A stretch of 64,000 bases of DNA from Micromonospora tulbaghiae. Its GTDB lineage: Bacteria > Actinomycetota > Actinomycetes > Mycobacteriales > Micromonosporaceae. Position numbers and translations under genes: made by a program. The notes beneath the pieces are model-generated. The model worked only from the letters and a program-made list of their open reading frames with translations, ran no database searches and was not told where the DNA came from. Below are positions 36,520 through 44,890 of the stretch, piece after piece (the stretch's first letter is position 1; each line of letters starts with the position of its first letter). The stretch is from NCBI RefSeq assembly GCF_900091605.1, contig NZ_FMCQ01000003.1, positions 1 to 64,000 on the forward strand, read 5' to 3'.

Positions 36520-37947
36520 TCAGGGGCGGCCCATGCCGCGGTACTCCCAGCCGGCCTGCGTCCACAGTGTCGAGTCGAGGCAGTTGCGCCCGTCGACCAC
36601 CTTGCGGCCGTTCGCCAGCTCGCCCAGGGCGACCGGGTCGGCGTTGCGGAACTCGGCCCACTCGGTGAGCACACAGACCAGGTCGGCGCCGCGGACGGCG
36701 TCGTTCATGCTCTCCGCGTACGTCAGCTCGGGCACCGCCCGGCGCGCGTTCTCGATCCCCTGCGGGTCGAAGACGTGCACGTCGGCGCCGGCCTTGCCGA
36801 GCAGCGAGGCGACCGCGAGCGCCGGCGCGTCGCGTACGTCGTCGGTGTTGGGTTTGAAGGTGGCGCCGAGCACCGCGACCCGGGTGCCGGACAGGTCCGG
36901 TCCGGCCGGGCCGGAGCGGCGGCCGAGCAGTTCGGCGGCGAGCTGCACGACGCGGCTGCGGCGGCGCTGGTTGATCAGGTCGACCTCGTGCAGGAAGCGC
37001 AGCGCCTCACCGGCACCCAGCTCCTGCGCCCGGGCCTGGAAGGCGCGGATGTCCTTGGGCAGGCAGGCGCCGCCGAAGCCCAGCCCGGCCTGGAGGAAGC
37101 GGTTGCCGATGCGCGGGTCGTAGCCGATCGAGCGGGCGAGCTGGGTGACGTCGCCGCCGGCCGCCTCGCAGACCTCGGCCATCGCGTTGATGAAGGAGAT
37201 CTTGGTGGCGAGGAACGCGTTCGCGGCGACCTTGACCAGCTCGGCGGTGGCGAAGTCGGTGACCACCAGCGGCACCTCGCGGTCCTCGGTGGCGGCGAGG
37301 TCGAAGACGCCTTTGTGGGCGGCGAAGAGCATGCCGTTGGCCCACTCGCTCTTGACGCCGACCACGATCCGGTTCGGACGCAGCACGTCGTCGACGGCGA
37401 AGCCCTCCTGGAGGAACTCGGGGCTCCACGCCACCTCGACGCCGAGGTCGGTCGGGGTGTGCTTGCCGACGAGCTGCTCCACCCACTCGGCGGTGCCCAC
37501 CGGCACGGTGGACTTCCCGACGATCAGCGCCTTGCGGGTCAGGTGCTGGGCGAGGCTGGTCACCGATGCCTCGACGTACGACAGGTCGGCGCCCATCCCG
37601 TCGGCCCGCTGCGGGGTCCCGACGCAGATGAAGTGGACGTCGCCGAAGTCGGCGGTCTCCTGCATGTCGGTGCTGAACCGCAGCCGGCCGGCGGCCAGGT
37701 TGCGCCGCAGCAGCTCGTCGAGGCCCGGCTCGTGGATCGGCACCTCGCCCGCGTTGAGCTTGGCGATCTTGTCCGCGTCCACGTCGAAGCCGAGCACCTC
37801 GTAACCCAGCTCCGCGTAGCAGATGGCGTAGGTCGCACCGAGGTAGCCGGTGCCGAGGAACGTCACCCGCGGGCGGGCGGCGCCGGACGGCGGGGTCACC
37901 GCGGCGATGGCGGGCATCGGCTGGGTGTTCGGGTACGGAATCGTCAC
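36520..37947 (-). CDS. ugd: UDP-glucose 6-dehydrogenase
   Basis: A 475-residue NAD-dependent dehydrogenase that oxidises UDP-glucose to UDP-glucuronate for cell-surface glycans. The N-terminal Rossmann motif is FLGTGYLGATYA, substrate-binding lysine and glutamate lie in STVPVGTAEW and WSPEFLQEG, and the catalytic Cys is in GFGGACLPKDI. The C-terminal UDP-binding region has GATFKPNTDDVRDAPAL. The GTG at 37947 is chosen: GGAGAA precedes it at about 8 nt, while the longer reading adds 15 residues. A short Pro-rich N-terminal tail precedes the core. GDP-mannose and glycosyltransferase genes lie 6-8 kb away. Confidence 0.9.
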   Translation of the reverse strand: MTIPYPNTQPMPAIAAVTPPSGAARPRVTFLGTGYLGATYAICYAELGYEVLGFDVDADKIAKLNAGEVPIHEPGLDELLRRNLAAGRLRFSTDMQETADFGDVHFICVGTPQRADGMGADLSYVEASVTSLAQHLTRKALIVGKSTVPVGTAEWVEQLVGKHTPTDLGVEVAWSPEFLQEGFAVDDVLRPNRIVVGVKSEWANGMLFAAHKGVFDLAATEDREVPLVVTDFATAELVKVAANAFLATKISFINAMAEVCEAAGGDVTQLARSIGYDPRIGNRFLQAGLGFGGACLPKDIRAFQARAQELGAGEALRFLHEVDLINQRRRSRVVQLAAELLGRRSGPAGPDLSGTRVAVLGATFKPNTDDVRDAPALAVASLLGKAGADVHVFDPQGIENARRAVPELTYAESMNDAVRGADLVCVLTEWAEFRNADPVALGELANGRKVVDGRNCLDSTLWTQAGWEYRGMGRP

Positions 37948-38194
37948 GCCTGTCTTCTCCGCTCGCACTGGCGGCGCTTCCACGCGTCGCATTCTGCTGG
38001 GGCGCCGAGGCCGGGCACCGAGGGAACTGGATGTCTGCTGTGAGGGTAATGGGGTCGGGCGGTCGAGGCTCGGGCGCGAGCCTACCCGCCGGTAAGGTTC
38101 GGCCGGGGCCGGTGGCTATCCTTCAGTTTGCGGCAGTCGTCGGCCCCTGGGCGGCACAGACTGCGCATGATAGCGGTGAAAGGGGAGGGCCGAC

Positions 38195-39358
38195 ATGGCC
38201 GCAGAGCAGTCGTTCGACGTCTACCGGTTGCCGGAGGAGCACGAGGCGATCCGGGAGGCGGTCCGTGAGGTCTGTGCGGCCAAGGTGGCTCCGCACGCCG
38301 CCGAGGCGGATGAGACAGGTGAGTTCCCCAAGGCCTCCTACGAGGCTCTGCGCGCGGCCGACTTCCACGCCCCGCACATCCCGGTCGAGTACGGCGGCGC
38401 CGGCGCGGACGCGCTGGCCACGGCCATCGTGATCGAGGAGGTGGCCCGGGCCTGCGCGTCGTCCTCGCTGATCCCGGCGGTGAACAAGCTGGGCACCATG
38501 CCGCTGCTGCTGGCCGGTTCCGAGGAGCTGAAGCGCAAGTACCTCACCCCGGTCGCGGCCGGGGAGGGCATGTTCTCCTACTGCCTCTCCGAGCCGGAGG
38601 CGGGCAGCGACGCCGCCTCGATGACGACCAAGGCGGTACGTGACGGAGACCACTGGGTGCTCAACGGCGTGAAGCGGTGGATCACCAACGCGGGCGTCTC
38701 CGAGTACTACACCGTGTTCGCCGTGACCGATCCCACAGCCCGGTCGAAGGGCATCTCCGCGTTCGTGGTGGAGAAGTCCGACCCGGGCGTCAGCTTCGGC
38801 GCCCCGGAGAAGAAGCTCGGCATCAAGGGCTCGCCCACCCGCGAGGTCTACTTCGACAACGTCCGGATCCCGGTCGACCGCATGATCGGCGCCGAGGGCA
38901 CCGGCTTCGCCACCGCCATGAAGACGCTGGACCACACCCGGGTCACCATCGCCGCCCAGGCGGTCGGCATCGCCCAGGGCGCGCTGGACTACGCCAAGGG
39001 TTACGTCCAGGAGCGCAAGCAGTTCGGCAAGGCGGTCGCCGACTTCCAGGGCATCCAGTTCATGCTCGCCGACATGGGCATGAAGCTGGAGGCGGCGCGG
39101 CAGCTCACGTACGCCGCCGCCGGCAAGTCCGAGCGCGGCGACGCGGACCTGACCTACTTCGGCGCGGCCGCGAAGTGCTTCGCCTCGGACGCCGCCATGG
39201 ACATCACCACGGACGCGGTCCAGCTGCTCGGCGGCTACGGCTACACCCGCGACTACCCGGTCGAGCGGATGATGCGGGACGCCAAGATCACCCAGATCTA
39301 CGAGGGCACCAACCAGGTCCAGCGCATCGTGATGGCGCGCCAGCTGCTCAAGGGCTGA
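38195..39358 (+). CDS. Acyl-CoA dehydrogenase
   Basis: A 387-residue flavoprotein that introduces the alpha-beta double bond in acyl-CoA. The two family signatures are present, FSYCLSEPEAGSDAAS near residues 128-143 and the C-terminal QLLGGYGYTRDYPVERMMRD, and the catalytic base is Glu370 in QIYEGTNQ, as in short-chain enzymes. The ATG at 38195 has AAGGGGAGGG upstream. It is a single-gene unit followed by a strong stem-loop. Chain-length preference cannot be stated; an electron-transfer flavoprotein gene is not in the window. Confidence 0.92.
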   Translation: MAAEQSFDVYRLPEEHEAIREAVREVCAAKVAPHAAEADETGEFPKASYEALRAADFHAPHIPVEYGGAGADALATAIVIEEVARACASSSLIPAVNKLGTMPLLLAGSEELKRKYLTPVAAGEGMFSYCLSEPEAGSDAASMTTKAVRDGDHWVLNGVKRWITNAGVSEYYTVFAVTDPTARSKGISAFVVEKSDPGVSFGAPEKKLGIKGSPTREVYFDNVRIPVDRMIGAEGTGFATAMKTLDHTRVTIAAQAVGIAQGALDYAKGYVQERKQFGKAVADFQGIQFMLADMGMKLEAARQLTYAAAGKSERGDADLTYFGAAAKCFASDAAMDITTDAVQLLGGYGYTRDYPVERMMRDAKITQIYEGTNQVQRIVMARQLLKG

Positions 39359-39373
39359 CCGCAGGGCGTTCGG

Positions 39374-39404
39374 GCGGGCGGGCAGGTGACACCTGCCCGC
39401 CCGC
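39374..39404. terminator. Stem-loop after the acyl-CoA dehydrogenase gene
   Basis: Arms 39374-39387 and 39391-39404 are a perfect 14-bp GC stem between convergent stop codons; no U-run. Confidence 0.75.
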
Positions 39405-39410
39405 GCTCGT

Positions 39411-40067
39411 TCAACGGCTCTCGGTGCCCTCCGGCCGGCCCGCGCCGCGCGGGGGCGCGGACCACGGCGACTCGCTGCCGGTGCGGCGGGGCAGGGGTTC
39501 GGTGGGGGTCTCGGGGTACGCGAGCGTGAGCGGCGGCGTGTCGGGGTCCTTCGCCGCCGGTGTCGGGGGCCAGTCGGTGAGCGTCGGCTTGTGCTCCACC
39601 GGTGTGACGGCCGGGGTCAGCTCCGCCTCGGCCGGCGGGGGTGTGGCGGGACGCCGCCAGCGGCTCGTGCTGAACACGGCCATCAGCAGCAGCACGCCGA
39701 TGAGGAACAGCGTGCCGTTGTCGAGCGGGTCGCGCAGCGGCAACGGGTCACCGAGCAGCTTCAGGTCGTCCGGCACCCGGTCCCGCACGCTGAACGGCGC
39801 GACGAACAGCCCGAGGTACGGGACCGCGAGCAGCAGGCCGGCCACCAGCGGGCCGAACGGCGAGAAGCGCAACGTGCCGAGCAGGCCGAGCAGGATGCCG
39901 GCGACGCCCAGATAGACGGCCGGCTCGATCAGGTTCGGCGTGCTGTACGTCCCGATCTCCACCCAGCGGTCGACGGTCCGCTCAGATCCGTCCTGACCGA
40001 GAGTGACGAGCACCCAGGTGACGGGCGCCACCGCCAACCCGGCGAGGAAGCTCCAGAGATGTCGCAT
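39411..40067 (-). CDS. Uncharacterised four-helix membrane protein
   Basis: A 218-residue protein with four predicted membrane helices (about residues 5-22, 48-66, 70-90 and 118-132) and a cytoplasmic Pro/Thr/Glu-rich tail (140-218). It is not recognised as a named family. It is transcribed divergently from the thioesterase gene, with only 23 bp between start codons; a TACGGT -10 lies 6 nt before its ATG, so it is likely leaderless. Confidence 0.7.
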   Translation of the reverse strand: MRHLWSFLAGLAVAPVTWVLVTLGQDGSERTVDRWVEIGTYSTPNLIEPAVYLGVAGILLGLLGTLRFSPFGPLVAGLLLAVPYLGLFVAPFSVRDRVPDDLKLLGDPLPLRDPLDNGTLFLIGVLLLMAVFSTSRWRRPATPPPAEAELTPAVTPVEHKPTLTDWPPTPAAKDPDTPPLTLAYPETPTEPLPRRTGSESPWSAPPRGAGRPEGTESR

Positions 40068-40073
40068 CCGCGC

Positions 40074-40083
40074 ACCGTACCGT
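40074..40083. promoter_or_regulatory. Overlapping divergent -10 boxes sharing one TA
   Basis: Minus-strand TACGGT (40079-40074) lies 6 nt before the ATG at 40067, and plus-strand TACCGT (40078-40083) lies 7 nt before the ATG at 40091. The two hexamers overlap by the TA at 40078-40079. Confidence 0.5.
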
Positions 40084-40090
40084 TTTCGGC

Positions 40091-40606
40091 ATGACAGATC
40101 ATCCCGCGGTCCCGCCGGGTAAGCCGACCTCGTACTCCCGCGTCACGCTCAGTCGCATCATGACCGCGGTCGATGTCAATCTGTACGGGACCGTGCACGG
40201 TGGGGTACTGATGAAATTCGTGGACGACGTTGCCGGAGCGGCGGCGGCGCGGCACAGCGGCGGCACCGCCGTGACCGCCTCCATCGACGAGATCGTCTTC
40301 TCCGAGCCGGTCCGGGTGGGCGATCTCGTGCACGCGCACGCCCAGATCAACTGGACCGGCCAGACCTCGATGGAGGTCGGGGTGCGGGTGGTCGCCGAGC
40401 GCTGGGACTCGGCCGAGGAGGAGCCGGTGCGGGTCGCCACCGCGTACCTGGTCTTCGTGGGCGTCGACGTGGGCGGCTCGCCCCGTCCGGTCCGCCCGGT
40501 GCTGCCCGAGACGCCGGAGGACGAGCGCCGCTTCCGGGAGGCCGAGATCCGGCGCGCGCACCGGCTCGCCCGGCGCCGCGCGATCCAGGCCCACCGGGCC
40601 GGCTGA
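40091..40606 (+). CDS. Acyl-CoA thioesterase, hotdog fold
   Basis: A 171-residue hotdog-fold protein of the YciA/BACH type that hydrolyses acyl-CoA to free acid and CoA. The signature DVNLYGTVHGGVLMKFVDDVAG-like region has the catalytic Asn, the HGG turn and the Asp pair. The C-terminal 40 residues are Arg/Glu-rich. It is read from a probable leaderless promoter and divides the fatty-acid genes at 38.2 kb from the acetoacetyl-CoA synthetase gene at 40.8 kb, all consistent with acyl-CoA turnover. Confidence 0.87.
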   Translation: MTDHPAVPPGKPTSYSRVTLSRIMTAVDVNLYGTVHGGVLMKFVDDVAGAAAARHSGGTAVTASIDEIVFSEPVRVGDLVHAHAQINWTGQTSMEVGVRVVAERWDSAEEEPVRVATAYLVFVGVDVGGSPRPVRPVLPETPEDERRFREAEIRRAHRLARRRAIQAHRAG

Positions 40607-40759
40607 CCGGTGCCCGCCCACACCGGCCCGGGGTGCGGGGTGTGGGCGGGGCACGCCCCGTACGGCGCACCCGGCGCGGACAATGGCGGCACGAGGTAGG
40701 GCAAGATGGCGCCACGGCTCCGGCACACCGTCGTGGCGGGCCCAGGGGAGGGTGGAACA

Positions 40760-42751
40760 GTGGCTGACGTGCTGTGGACGCCGCCGGTGGACGTGCGGGA
40801 GCGGTCCCGGATCGGTGACTACCTGCGCTGGCTGGCCGAGCACCGCGGGCTGGAGTTCGCCGACTACGACGCGCTGTGGCAGTGGTCGGTGACCGACCTG
40901 GACGCGTTCTGGCGCTCGATCTGGGACTGGTTCGACGTCGTCGCACACACCCCGCCGAGCGCCACCCTCACCGGCCGGGCCATGCCCGGCACCCGCTGGT
41001 TCCCCGGCGCGACGCTCAACTACGCCGAGAACGTGCTGCGGATGCCGGGGCTGGGCGACGACGACCCGGCGGTGATCGCACACGGGCAGACCCGCGCGCC
41101 GGAGACGCTCACCGCGGCCGGGCTGCGCGAGCGGGTCCGCCGGGTGGCGGCCGGGCTGCGCCGCCTCGGCGTGGGGCCGGGCGACCGGGTGGCCGCGTAC
41201 GCGCCGAACATCCCCGAGACGTACGTCCTGCTGCTCGCCACCGCCAGCCTCGGCGCGATCTTCTCCTCCTGCGCGCCCGAGTTCGGCACCCGCAGCGTCA
41301 CCGACCGCTGGCAGCAGATCGAGCCGACGGTGCTGGTCGCCGTCGACGGCTACCGGTACGGCGACAAGCCGGTCGACCGGCGCGCCGAAGTGGCCGCGAT
41401 CCGGGCCGCGCTGCCGTCGCTGCGGCACACCGTGGCCATCGCGTACCTCGATCCGGACGGCCCGGCCCCCGACGGCGCGCTGCCGTGGGCGGAGCTGGCG
41501 GCGGACACCGACGAGCCGCTGGCCTTCACTCCGGTCGCCTTCGACCACCCGCTCTACGTGCTCTACTCCTCCGGCACCACCGGCCTGCCCAAGCCGATCG
41601 TGCACGGCCACGGCGGCATCCTGCTGGAACACCTCAAGATGCTGGCGCTGCACCACGACCTGGGTCCGTCCGACCGGTTCCTGTGGTTCACCACGACCGG
41701 CTGGATGATGTGGAACTTCCTGGTCTCCGGCCCGGCGGTGGGCGCGGCGATCGTGCTGTTCGACGGCAACCCGGGCCACCCCGACCTGGGCGCGCTGTGG
41801 CGGCTGGCCGCCGACACCGGCACCACGTACTTCGGCACCTCCGCACCGTTCCTGCTGGCCTGCCGCAAGGCCGGCCTGGTGCCGCGCGAGATCGCCGACC
41901 TGTCCGCGGTGCGCGGCCTCGGCTCGACCGGCGCGCCGCTGCCGGCCGAGGGCTTCACCTGGGTGTACGAGAACGTCAGCGACCGCCTCCAGCTCCAGTC
42001 GCTGTCCGGCGGCACGGACGTGTGCACCGGGTTCGTCGGCGGCGTGCCGCTACTGCCGGTGTACGCCGGGGAGATCGCCTGCCGGGCGCTCGGCGCGAAG
42101 GTGGAGGCCCGCTCCGCCGACGGCAGCGCCGTGATCGGGCAGCTCGGCGAGCTGGTGATCACCGAGCCGATGCCGAGCATGCCGGTCGGGTTCTGGAACG
42201 ACCCGGACGGTGCCCGCTACCGGGAGGCGTACTTCGAGGTCTATCCCGGGGTGTGGCGGCACGGTGACTGGATCACCGTCAACGAGCGCGGCGGGTGCGT
42301 GATCACCGGCCGGTCCGACGCCACGCTCAACCGGGGCGGCGTACGCCTCGGCACCGCCGAGTTCTACTCGGTGGTCGAGGGCCTGGACGAGGTGGTCGAC
42401 TCGGTGGTCGTGCACCTGGAGGACGACGAGGGCGGTGCGGGTGAGCTGCTGCTGTTCGTGGTGCTCGCCGAGGGCCTGGAACTCGACGACGAGATGCGGC
42501 GCAAGATCTGCCGTGAGCTGCGTACCGCCCTGTCGCCGCGGCACGTGCCGGACGAGATCCACCAGGTCCGGGCCGTGCCGCGCACGCTGAGCGCGAAGAA
42601 GCTGGAGGTGCCGGTCAAGAAGATCCTGACGGGCACCCCGGTGGACAGCGCGGCGGCCAAGGGCGCCCTGGCCAACCCCGAGTCCCTGACGGCGTTCGCC
42701 GCCCTGGCCCAGCGCCGGGCCACCGCCGACAGCCCTGTCCCCCCTCGCTGA
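40760..42751 (+). CDS. Acetoacetate--CoA ligase
   Basis: A 663-residue adenylate-forming enzyme that activates acetoacetate to acetoacetyl-CoA. The P-loop-like motif is LYSSGTTGLPK, the adenine-binding segment TGWMMWN is typical of acetoacetyl-CoA synthetases, and HGDWIT and the C-terminal Lys in RTLSAKKLEVPVKK (adenylation lysine) are present. The family N-terminus with LNYAENVL is intact. The GTG at 40760 follows GGGGAGGGTGG at proper distance; the reading from 40706 adds 18 residues unlike the family. With the thiolase at 2 kb it can feed ketone bodies to acetyl-CoA. Confidence 0.9.
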   Translation: MADVLWTPPVDVRERSRIGDYLRWLAEHRGLEFADYDALWQWSVTDLDAFWRSIWDWFDVVAHTPPSATLTGRAMPGTRWFPGATLNYAENVLRMPGLGDDDPAVIAHGQTRAPETLTAAGLRERVRRVAAGLRRLGVGPGDRVAAYAPNIPETYVLLLATASLGAIFSSCAPEFGTRSVTDRWQQIEPTVLVAVDGYRYGDKPVDRRAEVAAIRAALPSLRHTVAIAYLDPDGPAPDGALPWAELAADTDEPLAFTPVAFDHPLYVLYSSGTTGLPKPIVHGHGGILLEHLKMLALHHDLGPSDRFLWFTTTGWMMWNFLVSGPAVGAAIVLFDGNPGHPDLGALWRLAADTGTTYFGTSAPFLLACRKAGLVPREIADLSAVRGLGSTGAPLPAEGFTWVYENVSDRLQLQSLSGGTDVCTGFVGGVPLLPVYAGEIACRALGAKVEARSADGSAVIGQLGELVITEPMPSMPVGFWNDPDGARYREAYFEVYPGVWRHGDWITVNERGGCVITGRSDATLNRGGVRLGTAEFYSVVEGLDEVVDSVVVHLEDDEGGAGELLLFVVLAEGLELDDEMRRKICRELRTALSPRHVPDEIHQVRAVPRTLSAKKLEVPVKKILTGTPVDSAAAKGALANPESLTAFAALAQRRATADSPVPPR

Positions 42752-42820
42752 TCTTGCACTTTCCGCCCCGGCGAAAGGGGCGAATCCCCCGCGTCGAGGG
42801 CGGAAACTGCAAGATCGACG
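42746..42820. repeat. Dispersed stem-loop repeat, diverged copy (GATCTTGCACTTTCCGCC type)
   Basis: Arms 42746-42767 and 42799-42820 pair over 22 nt with three mismatches; the loop is 31 nt. It overlaps the last codons and stop of the acetoacetyl-CoA synthetase gene and faces the convergent TIGR03089 gene. Confidence 0.7.
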
Positions 42821-42840
42821 GGGAGGGGGAGGGCGGCGAC

Positions 42841-43530
42841 TCAGGCCAGGGCGTGGGTGGTCTTCTCGGTTTCGACGCGGGAGGGCAGGCGGGTCGGGTC
42901 GGGGTGGGCGCACGCGACCACGCTGGCTCCCGCCGTGAGCGGGGTGAGCAGCCAGTCGACCGGGTCGGGGTGAGCGGTCACGTCGACCAGGAGGCGGTCG
43001 CCCCGAGTCAGGCCCAGCTCGGTGGCGCGGGCCGCCGCCCGGGCCAGCAGCGCCGCGTCCGCCTCCCCGCCGGACGGGTCCGGCGTGAAATGGTCGCCGT
43101 GCCCGCGTACCGCGGAGACGAAGTCCGTGCAGCCCGCCGGCACCTGCCGCATCGGGAGCGCGAACGGGTCGAGCGCCAGCGCGTACCGCTCGCCGGCCGG
43201 CCACCCGGCTGCCTCGTCCACCCGGTCGACGGCCACGAACAGCGCCTCCACCGGGCCCGCCGTGTCGACTACCGTCAGCTTCGCCGACCAGCAGCCGAGC
43301 AGCACGGCGGCGGTCTGCCAGTGCGGCGGCAGCAGCACCCCGGCCGCGTCGCCGGGCGCGGCGCCCGCCTCGTCGGCGAGCAGGTTCGCGGTCTTCGCCA
43401 CCCAGTTCGCGAGCGTCGCCCCGGAGAGTTCGGTGCGTTCGCCGGTGGCGTCGTCGTACCAGGTCAGCAGCGGTCGGGTGGGGTCGGGCGCGATCGCGTC
43501 GGCGAACACCCGGGCAATGTTGTCGGCCAT
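42841..43530 (-). CDS. TIGR03089 family protein (short adenylate-forming-like)
   Basis: A 229-residue protein similar to the N-terminal part of AMP-binding enzymes (ARVFADAIAPDPTRPLLTWY, AKTANLLADEAGAAPGDAAG, LLPPHWQTAAVLLGCW), but too short to hold the ATP-binding P-loop and the C-terminal lid. It matches the actinobacterial TIGR03089 family, whose function is unknown; it is probably not a ligase. The ATG at 43530 is preceded at 8 nt by TATCGT, suggesting a leaderless transcript. It is divergent from the glycosyltransferase gene and commonly sits in this conserved neighbourhood. Confidence 0.8.
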   Translation of the reverse strand: MADNIARVFADAIAPDPTRPLLTWYDDATGERTELSGATLANWVAKTANLLADEAGAAPGDAAGVLLPPHWQTAAVLLGCWSAKLTVVDTAGPVEALFVAVDRVDEAAGWPAGERYALALDPFALPMRQVPAGCTDFVSAVRGHGDHFTPDPSGGEADAALLARAAARATELGLTRGDRLLVDVTAHPDPVDWLLTPLTAGASVVACAHPDPTRLPSRVETEKTTHALA

Positions 43531-43538
43531 CGGCGCGA

Positions 43539-43544
43539 ACGATA
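43539..43544 (-). promoter_or_regulatory. -10 hexamer TATCGT of the TIGR03089 gene
   Basis: TATCGT on the minus strand ends 8 nt before the ATG at 43530; no Shine-Dalgarno. Confidence 0.45.
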
Positions 43545-43680
43545 CGCGCCCCGCGCGCGTACTCGATGACAACGACAAGTCGGCGTACCGTCGGGTCGCG
43601 GTCAGCGCCTCGCGCCCGGCCCGGCGTAGGCTTGCCGAGAGTGTTCTTCCCCACAACTGCGCCACCTGAGGAGTCGCCCC

Positions 43681-44826
43681 GTGACCGCCGGTCGCCCGCC
43701 CCGCGTTCTCATCGACGCCACGAGTGTCCCCGCCGACCGTGGCGGCGTCGGTAGATACGTCGACGGACTGCTCGGCGCGTTGGGCCGGGTCTGCGGCACC
43801 GGCGTCGACCTGGCCGTGGTGAGCCTCCGCACCGACCTGGAGCGCTACACCCGGATGCTGCCCGGCGCCGAGGTGATCCCGGCCCCGGCGGCGGTGGCGC
43901 ACCGGCCGGCGCGACTGGCCTGGGAGCAGACCGGCCTGCCGCTGCTGGCCCAGCAGGTCGGCGCCGAGGTGCTGCACTCACCGTTCTACACCTGCCCGCT
44001 GCGGGCCGGGTGCCCGGTGACGGTCACCGTGCACGACGCGACGTTCTTCACCGAGCCGGAGCACTACGACAAGTCGCGCCGGACGTTCTTCCGCAGCGCG
44101 ATCAAGACGTCGCTGCGCCGGGCCGGCCGGGTGATCGTGCCGAGCAAGGCCACCCGGGACGAGCTGATCCGGCTCCTGGACGCCGACCCGACCCGGATCG
44201 ACGTCGCCTACCACGGCGTCGACCAGGACGCGTTCCACGCGCCGGGCGACGAGGAGAAGGCGCGCGTCCGGGCCCGCCTGGGTCTCGGCGACAGCAGCTA
44301 CATCGCGTTCCTCGGGGCCAAGGAGCCGCGCAAGAACGTACCCAACCTGATCCGCGGCTGGGCCCGGGCGGTGGCCGACCGGCCGAACCCGCCCGCGCTG
44401 GTGGTGGCCGGCGGCCAGGGCCACGACGACGACATCGACCGCGCGGTGGCCGAGGTCCCGTCGCACCTGCGGCTGCTGCGCCCGGGTTACCTGCGCTACG
44501 CCGACCTGCCCGGCTTCCTCGGCGGCGCGCTGGTGGCCGCCTACCCGTCCTACGGCGAGGGCTTCGGCCTGCCGATCCTGGAGGCGATGGCGTGCGCCGC
44601 CCCGGTGCTCACCACGCCGCGCCTGTCCCTGCCCGAGGTGGGCGGCGACGCGGTGGCCTACACCAGCGAGGACCCGGACCAGATCGCCACCGACCTCGGC
44701 GCCCTGCTGGACGACGAGCAGCGGCGGCTGTCCCTGGCCAAGGCGGGATTCGACCGGGCCAAGGAGTTCACCTGGGAGTCCAGCGCGGAGGTCCACATCG
44801 CGGCGTGGCGGCGGGCCCGGTCCTGA
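43681..44826 (+). CDS. Glycosyltransferase family 4 protein
   Basis: A 381-residue GT-B fold glycosyltransferase. The C-terminal donor domain has FLGAKEPRKNVPNLI and the E-x7-E motif in YGEGFGLPILEAMACAAPV, typical of retaining GT4 enzymes. It likely transfers a sugar, perhaps mannose, to a lipid or polysaccharide acceptor. The GTG at 43681 has GAGGAG about 8 nt upstream. It is followed after 64 bp by a mannose-1-phosphate guanylyltransferase in the same direction, which supports GDP-mannose as donor. Confidence 0.87.
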   Translation: MTAGRPPRVLIDATSVPADRGGVGRYVDGLLGALGRVCGTGVDLAVVSLRTDLERYTRMLPGAEVIPAPAAVAHRPARLAWEQTGLPLLAQQVGAEVLHSPFYTCPLRAGCPVTVTVHDATFFTEPEHYDKSRRTFFRSAIKTSLRRAGRVIVPSKATRDELIRLLDADPTRIDVAYHGVDQDAFHAPGDEEKARVRARLGLGDSSYIAFLGAKEPRKNVPNLIRGWARAVADRPNPPALVVAGGQGHDDDIDRAVAEVPSHLRLLRPGYLRYADLPGFLGGALVAAYPSYGEGFGLPILEAMACAAPVLTTPRLSLPEVGGDAVAYTSEDPDQIATDLGALLDDEQRRLSLAKAGFDRAKEFTWESSAEVHIAAWRRARS

Positions 44827-44890
44827 GCGCCGGTTGCCGGTCCCGGGCGACCGACCGTGACGGCTCGCCCGCTTCGGGCATGATGTGCTG

